DNA from: Acidobacteriota bacterium
GTDB taxonomy: Bacteria; Acidobacteriota; Terriglobia; Terriglobales; Acidobacteriaceae
DNA: 64,000 bases
Assembly (NCBI GenBank): GCA_003225175.1
Contig: QIBA01000042.1
Location: 1-64,000, forward strand
Direction of reading: 5' to 3'
Shown here piece by piece: positions 1-7,718 of this stretch. The notes under the pieces are model-generated. The model was not told where the DNA came from, did not search any database, and saw only the letters and a list, made by a program, of their open reading frames with translations. The position numbers and the translations under genes are program-made. Each line of letters opens with the position of its first letter. The first letter of the stretch is position 1.

Positions 1-332
1 CCATCAAGGAAGTGAAGTTCCGCATCAATGTGGACGAGCACGATTACGAGTTCAAAAAGAATCACGTACTGCGCTTCCTCGAACAGGGCGACAAAGTAAA
101 GGCCACTATCTTCTTCCGCGGCCGCGAAATGACCCACACCAATTTGGGACGCCAGATTCTAGAGCGCCTGTTGAAAGAAGTTGGCGAACGCGCGGTAGTC
201 GAGTTCCGTCCGCGAATGGAGGGAAACACGCTGCACGCCATCCTTGCGCCTCCGAAGAAAGTCGAAGGCAAGAAGCAGCAGCCTCCACCAAGGCCGCAGC
301 AAGGCAATCCACCGGCGACGCAACAGGCCTGA
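1..332 (+). CDS. infC: Translation initiation factor IF-3, C-terminal part (5' end outside window)
   Basis: The reading frame is open from the left edge (codons for I-K-E-V-K-F-R) and stops at 330-332, so only the C-terminal domain of IF-3 is present. The family-typical stretch DEHDYEFK followed by FLEQGDKVKATIFFRGREM is visible. IF-3 binds the 30S subunit, checks the initiator tRNA-start codon pair and keeps subunits apart. The tail after about residue 80 is a Lys/Pro/Gln-rich extension (PPPRPQQGNPPATQQA) that is not part of the conserved fold. A GTG at 12 lies inside the gene and is not the true start. It heads the infC-rpmI-rplT-pheS-pheT series. Confidence 0.97.
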   Translation, partial: IKEVKFRINVDEHDYEFKKNHVLRFLEQGDKVKATIFFRGREMTHTNLGRQILERLLKEVGERAVVEFRPRMEGNTLHAILAPPKKVEGKKQQPPPRPQQGNPPATQQA

Positions 333-377
333 GAAGAATCGGGTGATCGGGCCATCGGGTGATCGGGTGAAGTAAGA
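333..377 (+). repeat. 45-bp R1 repeat, left member of an exact inverted pair
   Basis: This sequence starts right after the infC stop codon and is built from short units of the type ATCGGGTG. The reverse complement of 1025-1069 is identical over all 45 bases. Imperfect relatives occur at 8591-8625, 21203-21247, 25376-25420 and 25493-25537. The family seems confined to gaps between genes. Confidence 0.9.
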
Positions 378-439
378 ACCTCCGTGAATCACCATGTCGA
401 AGCTGTTGTCCAGTAGTTTAGGACCTTAGAATCTTCCCG

Positions 440-970
440 ATGAAATCTCCGGAGCGATTATTCGTACTTTTTATGTGCCTTCTCGCGTTCGCTGCCGGGA
501 AGCAAGAGCCCCGCGTCGACGCCGCTCCTCTTACAGGAGCATGGCTGCAAACAGACCTGAGATGGGAGAAAGCTCCTGCAACTATCAATCCTCGCTTGCA
601 AAACAGCCAAGCCACGATCCTGTATTTCGATGCAGACCACACTTTCGCGATGCTCGTTTGCGTTGTGAATCGAATCCCGGGAGAGTACACGACGATCAGC
701 CACGGTGATGGCCTGGCTCTGTGGCGTGGACAGTGGATTGCAGACCGAAGAGGAATCGCGATCTGGTATAAGTTCGTGCCCGCGCGTCCCAGGCAGTGGC
801 CTGAAGGCCCCATTGTGGAACAGGGGATTCAGCATGTGACCATCCACCAAACACATGATCTGCTCAGCTTTGGCGACATGAAGTTCAAACGCGAACCCAA
901 ACTTGACGACGGTGCACGCGACGCAGAGCTCACCCAAAGCGATGTGATTGAGACAACTCCGATACGATAA
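440..970 (+). CDS. Secreted hypothetical protein between infC and rpmI
   Basis: A 176-residue protein with an N-terminal signal peptide (charged start, then hydrophobic VLFMCLLAFAA, possible cleavage near residue 20), so it is probably exported. The mature part starts with LTGAWLQ, a pattern seen in lipocalin-like small beta-barrel proteins, but I do not recognise the family. The ATG at 440 has only a distant AGGA upstream. The ORF lies inside what is normally a tight infC-rpmI operon and is bracketed by an exact 45-bp inverted repeat, which suggests insertion as a unit. Function unknown. Confidence 0.6.
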   Translation: MKSPERLFVLFMCLLAFAAGKQEPRVDAAPLTGAWLQTDLRWEKAPATINPRLQNSQATILYFDADHTFAMLVCVVNRIPGEYTTISHGDGLALWRGQWIADRRGIAIWYKFVPARPRQWPEGPIVEQGIQHVTIHQTHDLLSFGDMKFKREPKLDDGARDAELTQSDVIETTPIR

Positions 971-1024
971 AACGCTATGGAAGCCCAGCTCAGGGCCGGC
1001 AACGTCCAAGATCTGAGGTTCGGC

Positions 1025-1069
1025 TCTTACTTCACCCGATCACCCGATGGCCCGATCACCCGATTCTTC
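1025..1069 (-). repeat. 45-bp R1 repeat, right member of an exact inverted pair
   Basis: This is the exact reverse complement of 333-377. With that copy it encloses the secreted ORF at 440-970, giving a unit of about 737 bp. Confidence 0.9.
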
Positions 1070-1073
1070 CCGA

Positions 1074-1136
1074 TTGGTCATGTTGGCCCGTAATCGCATA
1101 TACTTAAGAACGGTCCTCAGCGAGCAGACCTCGCTG
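1074..1136 (+). promoter_or_regulatory. Possible promoter and leader hairpin for rpmI
   Basis: TATACT at 1099-1104 could be a -10 box, with a weak TTGGTC at 1074-1079 (19-bp spacing). It is followed by a perfect 7-bp hairpin (CAGCGAG at 1118-1124 pairing with CTCGCTG at 1130-1136). Since rpmI is separated from infC by about 830 bp, a local promoter is plausible. The match is weak and unproven. Confidence 0.25.
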
Positions 1137-1164
1137 GGGATTTGAATTGTTTGCAGAGGAACGA

Positions 1165-1359
1165 ATGCCGAAACTGAAGACCCATAGTGGCGCTGCTAAG
1201 CGCTTCAAGAAGACCGCCAGCGGTCGGGTGAAGCGTGGGCATGCGTTCATGCGCCATATTCTTACTTCGAAGAAGAAGAAGACCAAGCGGCGCCTGGACC
1301 TGGATACGTTGGTCGACAAGGCCGACGAGCGCAAAGTGAAGCGCATGATTCCGTACTGA
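1165..1359 (+). CDS. rpmI: 50S ribosomal protein L35
   Basis: A 64-residue basic protein starting [14 protein letters not shown], the classic L35 N-terminus, and ending KRMIPY. The ATG at 1165 is chosen over an upstream TTG (1147) because AGAGGA at 1155-1160 sits just before it and the family starts at MPK. L35 is a structural component of the large ribosomal subunit. It lies upstream of rplT as expected, but the gap to rplT (282 bp) is unusually long and holds repeats. Confidence 0.98.
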   Translation: MPKLKTHSGAAKRFKKTASGRVKRGHAFMRHILTSKKKKTKRRLDLDTLVDKADERKVKRMIPY

Positions 1360-1366
1360 AGGACGG

Positions 1367-1504
1367 CGATCGGCTGTCGGCATTCGGCGTTCAGCCACGA
1401 AGCATTCTGGTCGAGATCAGCATCTGGATAGACTGAATGAGCTGTTCGCGTGGGACTCCCAGAATGGTTCATGGCCGAACGCCGAGAGCCGAGTGCTGAA
1501 AGCC
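1367..1504. repeat. Inverted repeat pair (R2 type) between rpmI and rplT
   Basis: The left arm near 1367-1396 reads CGGCTGTCGGCATTCGGCG, and the right arm at 1473-1504 carries GCCGAACGCCGAGAGCCGAG in the opposite sense, so the pair is an imperfect long dyad. A related pair is seen at 21250-21356. Confidence 0.6.
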
Positions 1505-1641
1505 ATCCTCGCGCTCCGTTGATCCCGCAACGCGCAGGATCTGAGATGAGCACAAGAGCTCGTCCGGAGCAATCGCGTGTGAAGAGGTAATCATCCTTAC
1601 CTCCAGCCGCATAACCGCAGTCAAAAAAAGGAGACTCGCCG

Positions 1642-2007
1642 ATGCCTCGCGTAAAACGCGGAACCAAGCGGCGCGCCAAGCGGAAAAAGATTCTTGAGCG
1701 CGCCAGTGGATATTTCCTAACTAAATCAAAACTCTATCGCAGCGCCAAAGAGAGTGTGGAGCGCGGACTGAAGTTCGCCTACTCCGGACGCAAGCAGAAG
1801 AAGCGCCAGTACCGCTCCATCTGGATCGTGCGCATTAACGCCGCCGCCAAGCTGAACGGCATCAGCTACAGCCAGTTCATCGATGGACTCAAGAAGTCCG
1901 GAGTGGAACTGGACCGCAAGGTGCTGGCCGAGCTCGCGGCTAACGACGCGGCTGCGTTTGCGACGCTGGCAGCGCAGGCCAAGACGGCTTTGGCTAAGTC
2001 GGCCTAA
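1642..2007 (+). CDS. rplT: 50S ribosomal protein L20
   Basis: A 121-residue basic protein starting [16 protein letters not shown] with the conserved [23 protein letters not shown] segment and [21 protein letters not shown] near the C-terminus. AAAAAAAGGAG precedes the ATG. L20 binds 23S rRNA early in large-subunit assembly. In several bacteria it also represses its own operon. No L20-binding mRNA element is obvious here. The C-terminus has a short Ala-rich tail. Confidence 0.98.
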   Translation: MPRVKRGTKRRAKRKKILERASGYFLTKSKLYRSAKESVERGLKFAYSGRKQKKRQYRSIWIVRINAAAKLNGISYSQFIDGLKKSGVELDRKVLAELAANDAAAFATLAAQAKTALAKSA

Positions 2008-2009
2008 CG

Positions 2010-2139
2010 TTGTCATTCCGAAGCGGGCGTAGTTTGCCCGCGAGGAATCCCTATAGTCACGTAAGAGTATGGGCATGGTAGGGATTCCTCTCTTCGCACG
2101 ACTTCGCTTCGCTACGTCATGCTCCGCTCGGAATGACAA
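2010..2139. repeat. Long palindromic repeat (R4 type) between rplT and pheS
   Basis: The outer arms are TGTCATTCCGA (2011-2021) and TCGGAATGACA (2128-2138). Inner arms GAGGAATCCCTAT and TAGGGATTCCTC also pair. It would fold as a long hairpin in RNA. A related element lies at 10447-10575 and a decayed one near 20690-20790. Confidence 0.75.
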
Positions 2140-2154
2140 TCGAAAAGAAGCGCC

Positions 2155-3267
2155 ATGTACACCGTCCCTAAGCTCGAAGACTTCTCCCCATCCGCTCTCG
2201 ACGCAGCGGCCCGAGACTTGAAGTCTGCCCTGGAGGGTGAGAGCGCGGCGATCGCCAGCGAAGCTGAGTGGAAGATCCTCCGCGATCGTTGGATGGCGCG
2301 CAAAAACGGCGTGCTCACGCTACTCAACGATCAGTGGCTGAAAGCGGCTCCTGCTCCGGCCAAGCGCGAAGTCGGCCAGCGCGTTAACGAAGTCAAAAAG
2401 ATCGTCGAAGAACAGATCGATGCAGCTCTCACTCGCGTCAGTTCCGCGGTTTCAGCTTCGCGTCTGCAACAGGAACGCGTCGATATCACATTGCCCGGAA
2501 ACCGGCGCAAGCTTGGCATTGAGCATCCGCTCATACGGACGATGAATGAGATCGTCGAAGTCTTCAAGCGGATGGGATACTCGGTCGCCGAAGGGCCCGA
2601 GGTCGAGACCGATTACTACAACTTCGAGTCGCTCAACTTCCCTCCCAACCATCCCGCGCGCGACACGCAGGACACGCTGGTAATCAAAGGGCAGCAAGGC
2701 AAGCCGCTGCGCGAGCGCCTGCTGCTGCGCACGCATACTTCACCGGTACAGATTCGCGCCATGGAGAAGCAGCCGCCGCCGCTTCGTATTGTCGTTCCCG
2801 GAAAGGTACATCGCGCTGATACGGCTGACGCGACGCACTCGCCGATCTTCCACCAGGTCGAAGGACTTGCCGTCGATACGAATATCACTTTCTGCGATTT
2901 GAAAGGCACGCTCGACCAAGCGGCGAAGGCAATGTTCGGATCCAGCGTGAAGACGCGATTCTATCCTTCGTTCTTCCCATTTACGGAACCGAGCGCCGAC
3001 ATGCAGATCTCCTGCTTCAAGTGCGGAGGCAGCGGACGTCTGAACGGAGAACGCTGTGGTATGTGCAAGTCCACCGGTTGGATCGAGATTCTCGGTTCGG
3101 GAATGGTGGATCCGAATGTGTATGGTTTCGTCGATTACGATCCAAAGAAATACAGCGGATTTGCGTTTGGCATGGGAGTGGAGCGAATCGCGATTTTGAA
3201 GTATGGAGTCGACGACATTCAGCTGTTTTATCAGGGAGATGTCAGGTTTTTAAGGCAGTTTGGGTAA
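2155..3267 (+). CDS. pheS: Phenylalanine--tRNA ligase alpha subunit
   Basis: A 370-residue protein of normal length for PheS. The N-terminal 100 residues are the tRNA-binding coiled coil. The catalytic class II core follows with GNRRKLGIEHPLIRTMNEI, then HPARDTQDT, RTHTSPVQIRAM (motif 2 region) and the C-terminal GFAFGMGVERIAILKYG (motif 3). It forms an alpha2-beta2 enzyme with PheT that charges tRNA-Phe. A CFKCGGSGRLNGERCGMC cysteine cluster lies before motif 3, as in many bacterial PheS. The ATG at 2155 follows a weak purine run. The gap to pheT (216 bp) contains a long hairpin repeat. Confidence 0.98.
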   Translation: MYTVPKLEDFSPSALDAAARDLKSALEGESAAIASEAEWKILRDRWMARKNGVLTLLNDQWLKAAPAPAKREVGQRVNEVKKIVEEQIDAALTRVSSAVSASRLQQERVDITLPGNRRKLGIEHPLIRTMNEIVEVFKRMGYSVAEGPEVETDYYNFESLNFPPNHPARDTQDTLVIKGQQGKPLRERLLLRTHTSPVQIRAMEKQPPPLRIVVPGKVHRADTADATHSPIFHQVEGLAVDTNITFCDLKGTLDQAAKAMFGSSVKTRFYPSFFPFTEPSADMQISCFKCGGSGRLNGERCGMCKSTGWIEILGSGMVDPNVYGFVDYDPKKYSGFAFGMGVERIAILKYGVDDIQLFYQGDVRFLRQFG

Positions 3268-3283
3268 AGACAGTTTTCTAAAC

Positions 3284-3452
3284 TGTCATCCTGAGGCCTT
3301 ATTTTGGCCGAAGGATCTCCCGGAATGTTTCAGGCGAAATTGCACTGTCCCGGCTCTTCGGCCCCAGATTCTCGTGAAAGAGCCAGGAAGGTGCAATTTA
3401 GTCTGGATCATTCCGGGAGATCCTTCGGCCAAAAGAGGGCCTCAGGATGACA
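3284..3452. repeat. 169-bp near-perfect palindrome (R5 type) between pheS and pheT
   Basis: The outer arms of 44 nt (3284-3327 and 3409-3452) match at about 42 positions, beginning TGTCATCCTGAGGCC. Inner arms (AAATTGCAC with GTGCAATTT, GGCTCTT with AAGAGCC) extend the pairing. A second element of the same design lies at 24437-24613. Confidence 0.85.
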
Positions 3453-3483
3453 GGGTTACATATACACCGAATCACTAGCTCAC

Positions 3484-5565
3484 ATGCGCATTTCTCCCCA
3501 TTGGCTTCGCGAGTTCGTCGCGCTCGACATCGATAACATTCGTCTGGCCGAAGACCTCACGCACGCCGGCATTGCCGTTGAGGGCTTCATCGGCGGGGGA
3601 GACGCCGTGCTCTTCGAGATGGAGATCACGACCAATCGCGTGGATGCCATGAACCATTACGGCGTCGCGCGCGAGTGCTCGGCGATCTACAACGTCGAGC
3701 TACAGCCGATTACGCTGAAGCTTCCGAAGCTGATTCAACCGGAGTCTTTTCCCGTCGAGATTCTGGAGCCAGCGCTCTGCGCTCGTTACACGGCGCGTGC
3801 CATACGCGACGTTCGCATCGAGAAGTCGCCACAATACATCGCGGAGCGCCTGCTGATTGAGGGCCATCAGGGCATCAACAACATCGCCGACGTAACCAAT
3901 TACGTCCTGATGGAGATGGGACATCCGACGCACGCCTTCGATCTTGATCTGCTCGAAGGGGGCAAGATCGTCGTGCGCCAGGCTGTGCATGGTGAGAAGT
4001 TAAAGACGCTCGACGGTGTTGAACGTCAGCTGCATGCCGGCGACCTGGTCATCGCGGATGCTGTGAAACCGGTCGCGCTGGCTGGGATCATGGGTGGATG
4101 GGACACGATGATCACCGCGAACACGCGCAACGTGCTCATTGAGTCAGCATGGTTTGATCCGGCAACTGTTCGCCGCACGGCACGTCGACACAGCATGCAC
4201 ACCGATGCTTCTCATCGCTTCGAGCGCGGCGCCGATTGGGGCGCAACCACGCTTGCTTGCGATCGTGTCAGCGAACTCGTGCTGGATGCAGCCGGAGGAA
4301 AGCTCGCAGGCTATAACGATGAGATCGCGCGCAAAGTAATTCATGCGCCCATTCAACTCGAGCGCGGCGAGTTGCGGCGAATCCTCGGGCAGGATATTCC
4401 GGAGGCGGAGGTCTCACGCATCCTCGTCCGGTTGGGATTCGGACTCACAGAAGTGCGCGCCGGCTCGAACGGAGCGCCTGAGGAAGGCGCTCGGCTAACA
4501 CTCCTTCAGCCGCCCGAAGTATATACAGTCGACATCCCAACGTGGCGCATGGACGTGGAACGCGAGATCGACTTGATCGAGGAAGTCGCGCGCGTTTACG
4601 GCTTTAACAATTTCGCGAATACCTTGCCATCGTTCTCTGGCGGAGTGGTCGAACTGCCTCACGCATTGCCGGAAACGAAGACTCGCAGCCGCCTGCTCGC
4701 GCTGGGATATGACGAGACTGTCTCGCCTACATTCATTTCGAGCGACGATGCTCAGCGGTTTTCGTCTGCTCAGGCTGTCGCCGTGGAGAACCCTTTGAGC
4801 GAGGAAGCGCCCCTGCTGCGCAATTCGCTGCTGCCCGGAATGCTCAACCAGCTGGCGTGGAACTTTAACCGCGAAGCGAACGACGTCCGGTTATTCGAAA
4901 TGGGAAATGTCTTCGCGATGTCCAATGAACGGGTGGAGCAGAAGAAGATAGCCTGTTTCGCCGCTACGGGATCGGCCGGGGAGAAGGGCGTTGAGCTGCA
5001 ACCGCGTGCTGCGGATTTTTTCGACTTGAAAGGCGACACAGAGGCGATTCTGGATGCATTTGAGAACAAGTCTCTGCAGTTCGTGGCGCCCGCGTCGGGG
5101 TACTTTCATCCCGGACGTTCGGCTAAGGTCCTGCTGAACGGCGAAATTATTGGCGAAATCGGACAGCTTCATCCAGACGTAGCGGCAGAGCGCAAGTTCA
5201 AGCAAGAGGTCTGGATCGCCCAACTAGAGCTCGATGGCCTGTTCGCAGTTCCCCTGCGCGAGCCGCGCTATCAGCGGCTGTCCCGCTACCCATCGGTGGA
5301 GCGCGATTTCTCGCTGTTGCTCGATAATAGGGTTACTTACGAGGACTTGCGCAGCGCGATCGAAGCTCTCCAGATTCCCGAACTGGAATCCATTGAGCCA
5401 CGCGAACTCTTTCGCGGCTCCGGCGTGCCGGAGGGAAAGTACTCGTTATTGCTGCGCCTCATATTTCAGTCAAGTGAGCGGACTCTGCGCGACGACGAAG
5501 TAGCCGGCTGGAGCCAGCGCGTGATTTCGGCGGTGCAGGCGCTGGGTGGAAGCTTGCGGGCTTAG
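3484..5565 (+). CDS. pheT: Phenylalanine--tRNA ligase beta subunit, short form
   Basis: A 693-residue protein that starts MRISPHWLREFV and ends in a ferredoxin-fold anticodon-binding domain (YPSVERDFSLLLD near 600 to the C-terminus). B3/B4 editing, B5 and catalytic-like core segments are in order (VTNYVLMEMGHPTHAFDLD; RWEIDLIEEVARVYGF-like segment near 355-375). E. coli PheT has 795 residues. Here the sequence passes directly from LTHAGIAVEGFIG to EMEITTNRVDAMN, so the inserted EMAPII-like tRNA-binding domain (E. coli about 39-148) is absent. The rest looks complete, so the protein should still pair with PheS. No good Shine-Dalgarno sequence is seen. Confidence 0.96.
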   Translation: MRISPHWLREFVALDIDNIRLAEDLTHAGIAVEGFIGGGDAVLFEMEITTNRVDAMNHYGVARECSAIYNVELQPITLKLPKLIQPESFPVEILEPALCARYTARAIRDVRIEKSPQYIAERLLIEGHQGINNIADVTNYVLMEMGHPTHAFDLDLLEGGKIVVRQAVHGEKLKTLDGVERQLHAGDLVIADAVKPVALAGIMGGWDTMITANTRNVLIESAWFDPATVRRTARRHSMHTDASHRFERGADWGATTLACDRVSELVLDAAGGKLAGYNDEIARKVIHAPIQLERGELRRILGQDIPEAEVSRILVRLGFGLTEVRAGSNGAPEEGARLTLLQPPEVYTVDIPTWRMDVEREIDLIEEVARVYGFNNFANTLPSFSGGVVELPHALPETKTRSRLLALGYDETVSPTFISSDDAQRFSSAQAVAVENPLSEEAPLLRNSLLPGMLNQLAWNFNREANDVRLFEMGNVFAMSNERVEQKKIACFAATGSAGEKGVELQPRAADFFDLKGDTEAILDAFENKSLQFVAPASGYFHPGRSAKVLLNGEIIGEIGQLHPDVAAERKFKQEVWIAQLELDGLFAVPLREPRYQRLSRYPSVERDFSLLLDNRVTYEDLRSAIEALQIPELESIEPRELFRGSGVPEGKYSLLLRLIFQSSERTLRDDEVAGWSQRVISAVQALGGSLRA

Positions 5566-5597
5566 CGCATCGGCTGCCAGAGTCAAAACCAAAACAA

Positions 5598-5884
5598 TAG
5601 CGGCGCTCGAACATGGGTGGGGATTGTAGTGCATGGGCGCGTTGGAGCAAACCAAAACAAAGATCCTTCGACTCCGGCGTCCCCCGCGCCCGCCCCATCG
5701 AGCGCAACCGCAGCGCTCGACGGGTCCCCGGAAACGCGCGGGTCCCTCCTGCGCTCAGGATGCTCGGATTTATTGGTATTCTGGGCAGAATTGGAGATCG
5801 CGACTTCTTCGCAAAATCGAAATTCTCAATTCGACACGGAGGTTTCCTGTAACTATGAACTCAAGCATCCTGAGCGGAGGCAGG
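5598..5884 (-). repeat. Long R3 repeat, copy A, with the first codons of a GIY-YIG gene
   Basis: Read on the minus strand this matches the 8728-9017 region over nearly 290 bp with few differences. It carries the same leader and then an ATG with codons for MFERRYCF, closely similar to the start of the intact GIY-YIG gene (MFDRRYFV), after which similarity stops. Only one terminal repeat is present (near 5653-5690). It therefore looks like a solo element with a decapitated nuclease gene. ORFs predicted across it are not real genes. Confidence 0.8.
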
Positions 5885-5900
5885 AATGCAGACACACTCC

Positions 5901-6980
5901 TCACACCGAATCCACCACACCAGGCCGCTCTGCCGCTTCTTCGACTTGCTCTTCTTCAGCGTGCGACTCGGCTCCCAATCTTCGTAGAGAGACATGCTCA
6001 ACGCGGGCCAGGATCAGTCCGAGCGGAGTTACGGAGACAAACGTCACCAGCCACAGCATGATGCCGCAGCTCGTGGCTAGCTCCTGGGGAGTATTAAAAA
6101 CGGAATAGAGCGCCTTGATCGTCGACAGCTGCGATCCGCCGCCTACCACCGGGAGCTGCAGAACGCCTCCTGCCACGCTGAACGCCATGAGAATAATTCC
6201 GTAGACGAACGTCATGGTGTACACGGTTGCATCCGCGTAGGACTGGAGCACCGCGTAATAGGCGCCTGCGATCAGCATCCAGATGACTAGCGAAAGTGCT
6301 GCGATACCAATGAAGGAACTCACATCGTGGATGGTATGCAGGCCTGCGCTGAAGATTCTAATTTTTGCGGCAAAGCGATGAGCCAAGTGGGGCTTGTGAC
6401 GCAGCTTGCGCTCGACCCAGGACGCAATCTGCTCTCCATTGCGCCAAGCGCTGAAGGCAAAAAAGAGCAGCGAGCAAACAATAAAGATCAGCACTGCGCC
6501 CAGCGCTCGCATGATGTTGTATTGGTTTTCGGTGAATGTCTGTAGTGTGCCTGAGAGCAGAAGATCAGCGGCGACGATGATGGTGACCGCCGAGATGTCG
6601 AAGATGCGCTCGACCGTCCACACGGCGAATTGCGAGGAGAAGGTCAGACCCGTGCGTCGCGCGATCACCAGCGGCCTGATCACTTCACCGGCACGCCCGA
6701 GGAGCGCCAATCCGGCAAAGCCTATGTATTGCGCCGGCAGCAGGCTCCAGAACGGTACGTTCTTCACGGGCTTGAGAAAAATGGCCCAGCGCACCGCCCT
6801 GAGTCCGTCGGCGACGTGCACCAGCGCGACGGCGCCGAGGATCTTCCACCAGTTCAGTTGTTCCAGGGACTCTCCGAGTATGTCCCAATCGAACTTGCGC
6901 CAGGCATGGACCTGCAAGATTACGAGCGTCGCCAGTATCAACACCACAACTGAGGTGACGATAAGTCGTTTGCGGTCCAC
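5901..6980 (-). CDS. Lysylphosphatidylglycerol synthase/flippase-type membrane protein (YbhN/AglD2-like)
   Basis: A 359-residue integral membrane protein with about eight hydrophobic segments. The start is MDRKRLIVTSVVVLILATLV. The pattern GLRAVRWAIFLKPV near residue 60 and GRAGEVIRPLVIARRTG near residue 100, then WTVERIFD, are typical of the LPG synthase transmembrane family (PF03706). Members are membrane proteins that move or modify lipids; a substrate cannot be named. It is the last gene of a minus-strand trio, 9 bp after the lytic transglycosylase. The C-terminal 30 residues are acidic and soluble. Confidence 0.85.
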   Translation of the reverse strand: MDRKRLIVTSVVVLILATLVILQVHAWRKFDWDILGESLEQLNWWKILGAVALVHVADGLRAVRWAIFLKPVKNVPFWSLLPAQYIGFAGLALLGRAGEVIRPLVIARRTGLTFSSQFAVWTVERIFDISAVTIIVAADLLLSGTLQTFTENQYNIMRALGAVLIFIVCSLLFFAFSAWRNGEQIASWVERKLRHKPHLAHRFAAKIRIFSAGLHTIHDVSSFIGIAALSLVIWMLIAGAYYAVLQSYADATVYTMTFVYGIILMAFSVAGGVLQLPVVGGGSQLSTIKALYSVFNTPQELATSCGIMLWLVTFVSVTPLGLILARVEHVSLRRLGAESHAEEEQVEEAAERPGVVDSV

Positions 6981-6989
6981 GTGGATTCG

Positions 6990-7718
6990 TTATTTTCCCG
7001 AAGCGGTGGGCTGCTTGGCTGCCGCTACCCTGGTTGGCTTCTTGGAAGCCTTGGCGAGACGCTCCTGCTCCAGTTTGCGCCGGTTGAATTCGCGAATGAT
7101 CTTCGCTACATAAGCGCGAGTCTCGCGGTAAGGAGGAACACCGTTGTACTGCTGAACTCGTCCGGCGCCGGCGTTGTAGGCGGCCAGGGCGCGCAGGGGA
7201 TCATTGTTATAGCGCGCGAGCAATTCACGAATGTACTTGGCGCCGGCGGCGACATTCTCATTCGCGTCGAAGCTGTTCTTAACCCCCAGCTTGGCGGCGG
7301 TGTCCGGCATGAGCTGCATGAGACCTTGCGCGCCTTTCGCAGAAACCGCGGTCGTTTTACCTTCGCTCTCGGCAAGAATCAGCGCATGAATAAAGTCAGA
7401 GTCGAGTTGATTTTCCCGGGCGGCCTTTTCTACGATCTGATCGAGGTCCAAAGACGAGGGGCCGGTAAATTGTCTGACTGGAAGCGGCGCCGGAATGGGA
7501 CTCTCGTCAGGTTCAAAGCTGACGATTTTTTCGCTCTCGATGTCCACGTACTCCTCGCTGTCTGCTTTCAAAAAAAGTCGAGTCCTCGTTCCAATCTGCT
7601 GGTGATGGTCGTGGGAGATCGTGAATCCGGTGCGGAGGACGGCGTTCTCGCGAGCATGCAGCGCTGTGGTGGCGAGAGCCACAAGCGCGAGCATCATCCA
7701 TTTGGGAACAAATCTCAT
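6990..7718 (-). CDS. Lytic transglycosylase (SLT domain), exported
   Basis: A 242-residue protein with an N-terminal signal peptide (MRFVPKWMMLALVALATTALHA). The catalytic domain spans about residues 95-215: ALILAESEGKTTAVSAKGAQ holds the catalytic Glu, then GLMQLMPDTA, NVAAGAKYIRELL and ALAAYNAGAGRV complete the SLT signature. It cleaves the MurNAc-GlcNAc bond of peptidoglycan with formation of the anhydro product. The C-terminus is a Lys/Ala-rich tail. Its ATG shares one base with the stop of the upstream HAD gene, so the two are translationally coupled. Confidence 0.93.
   Translation of the reverse strand: MRFVPKWMMLALVALATTALHARENAVLRTGFTISHDHHQQIGTRTRLFLKADSEEYVDIESEKIVSFEPDESPIPAPLPVRQFTGPSSLDLDQIVEKAARENQLDSDFIHALILAESEGKTTAVSAKGAQGLMQLMPDTAAKLGVKNSFDANENVAAGAKYIRELLARYNNDPLRALAAYNAGAGRVQQYNGVPPYRETRAYVAKIIREFNRRKLEQERLAKASKKPTRVAAAKQPTASGK

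Noticed and set aside
335-377. CRISPR array
   Set aside because: Units are contiguous, vary in length, lack spacers of uniform size and have no cas genes nearby.
5613-6108. Overlapping plus-strand frames of 79-163 codons
   Set aside because: They lie in the R3 repeat and antisense to the membrane protein gene. Their sequences are low-complexity repeat translations with no ribosome-binding site.
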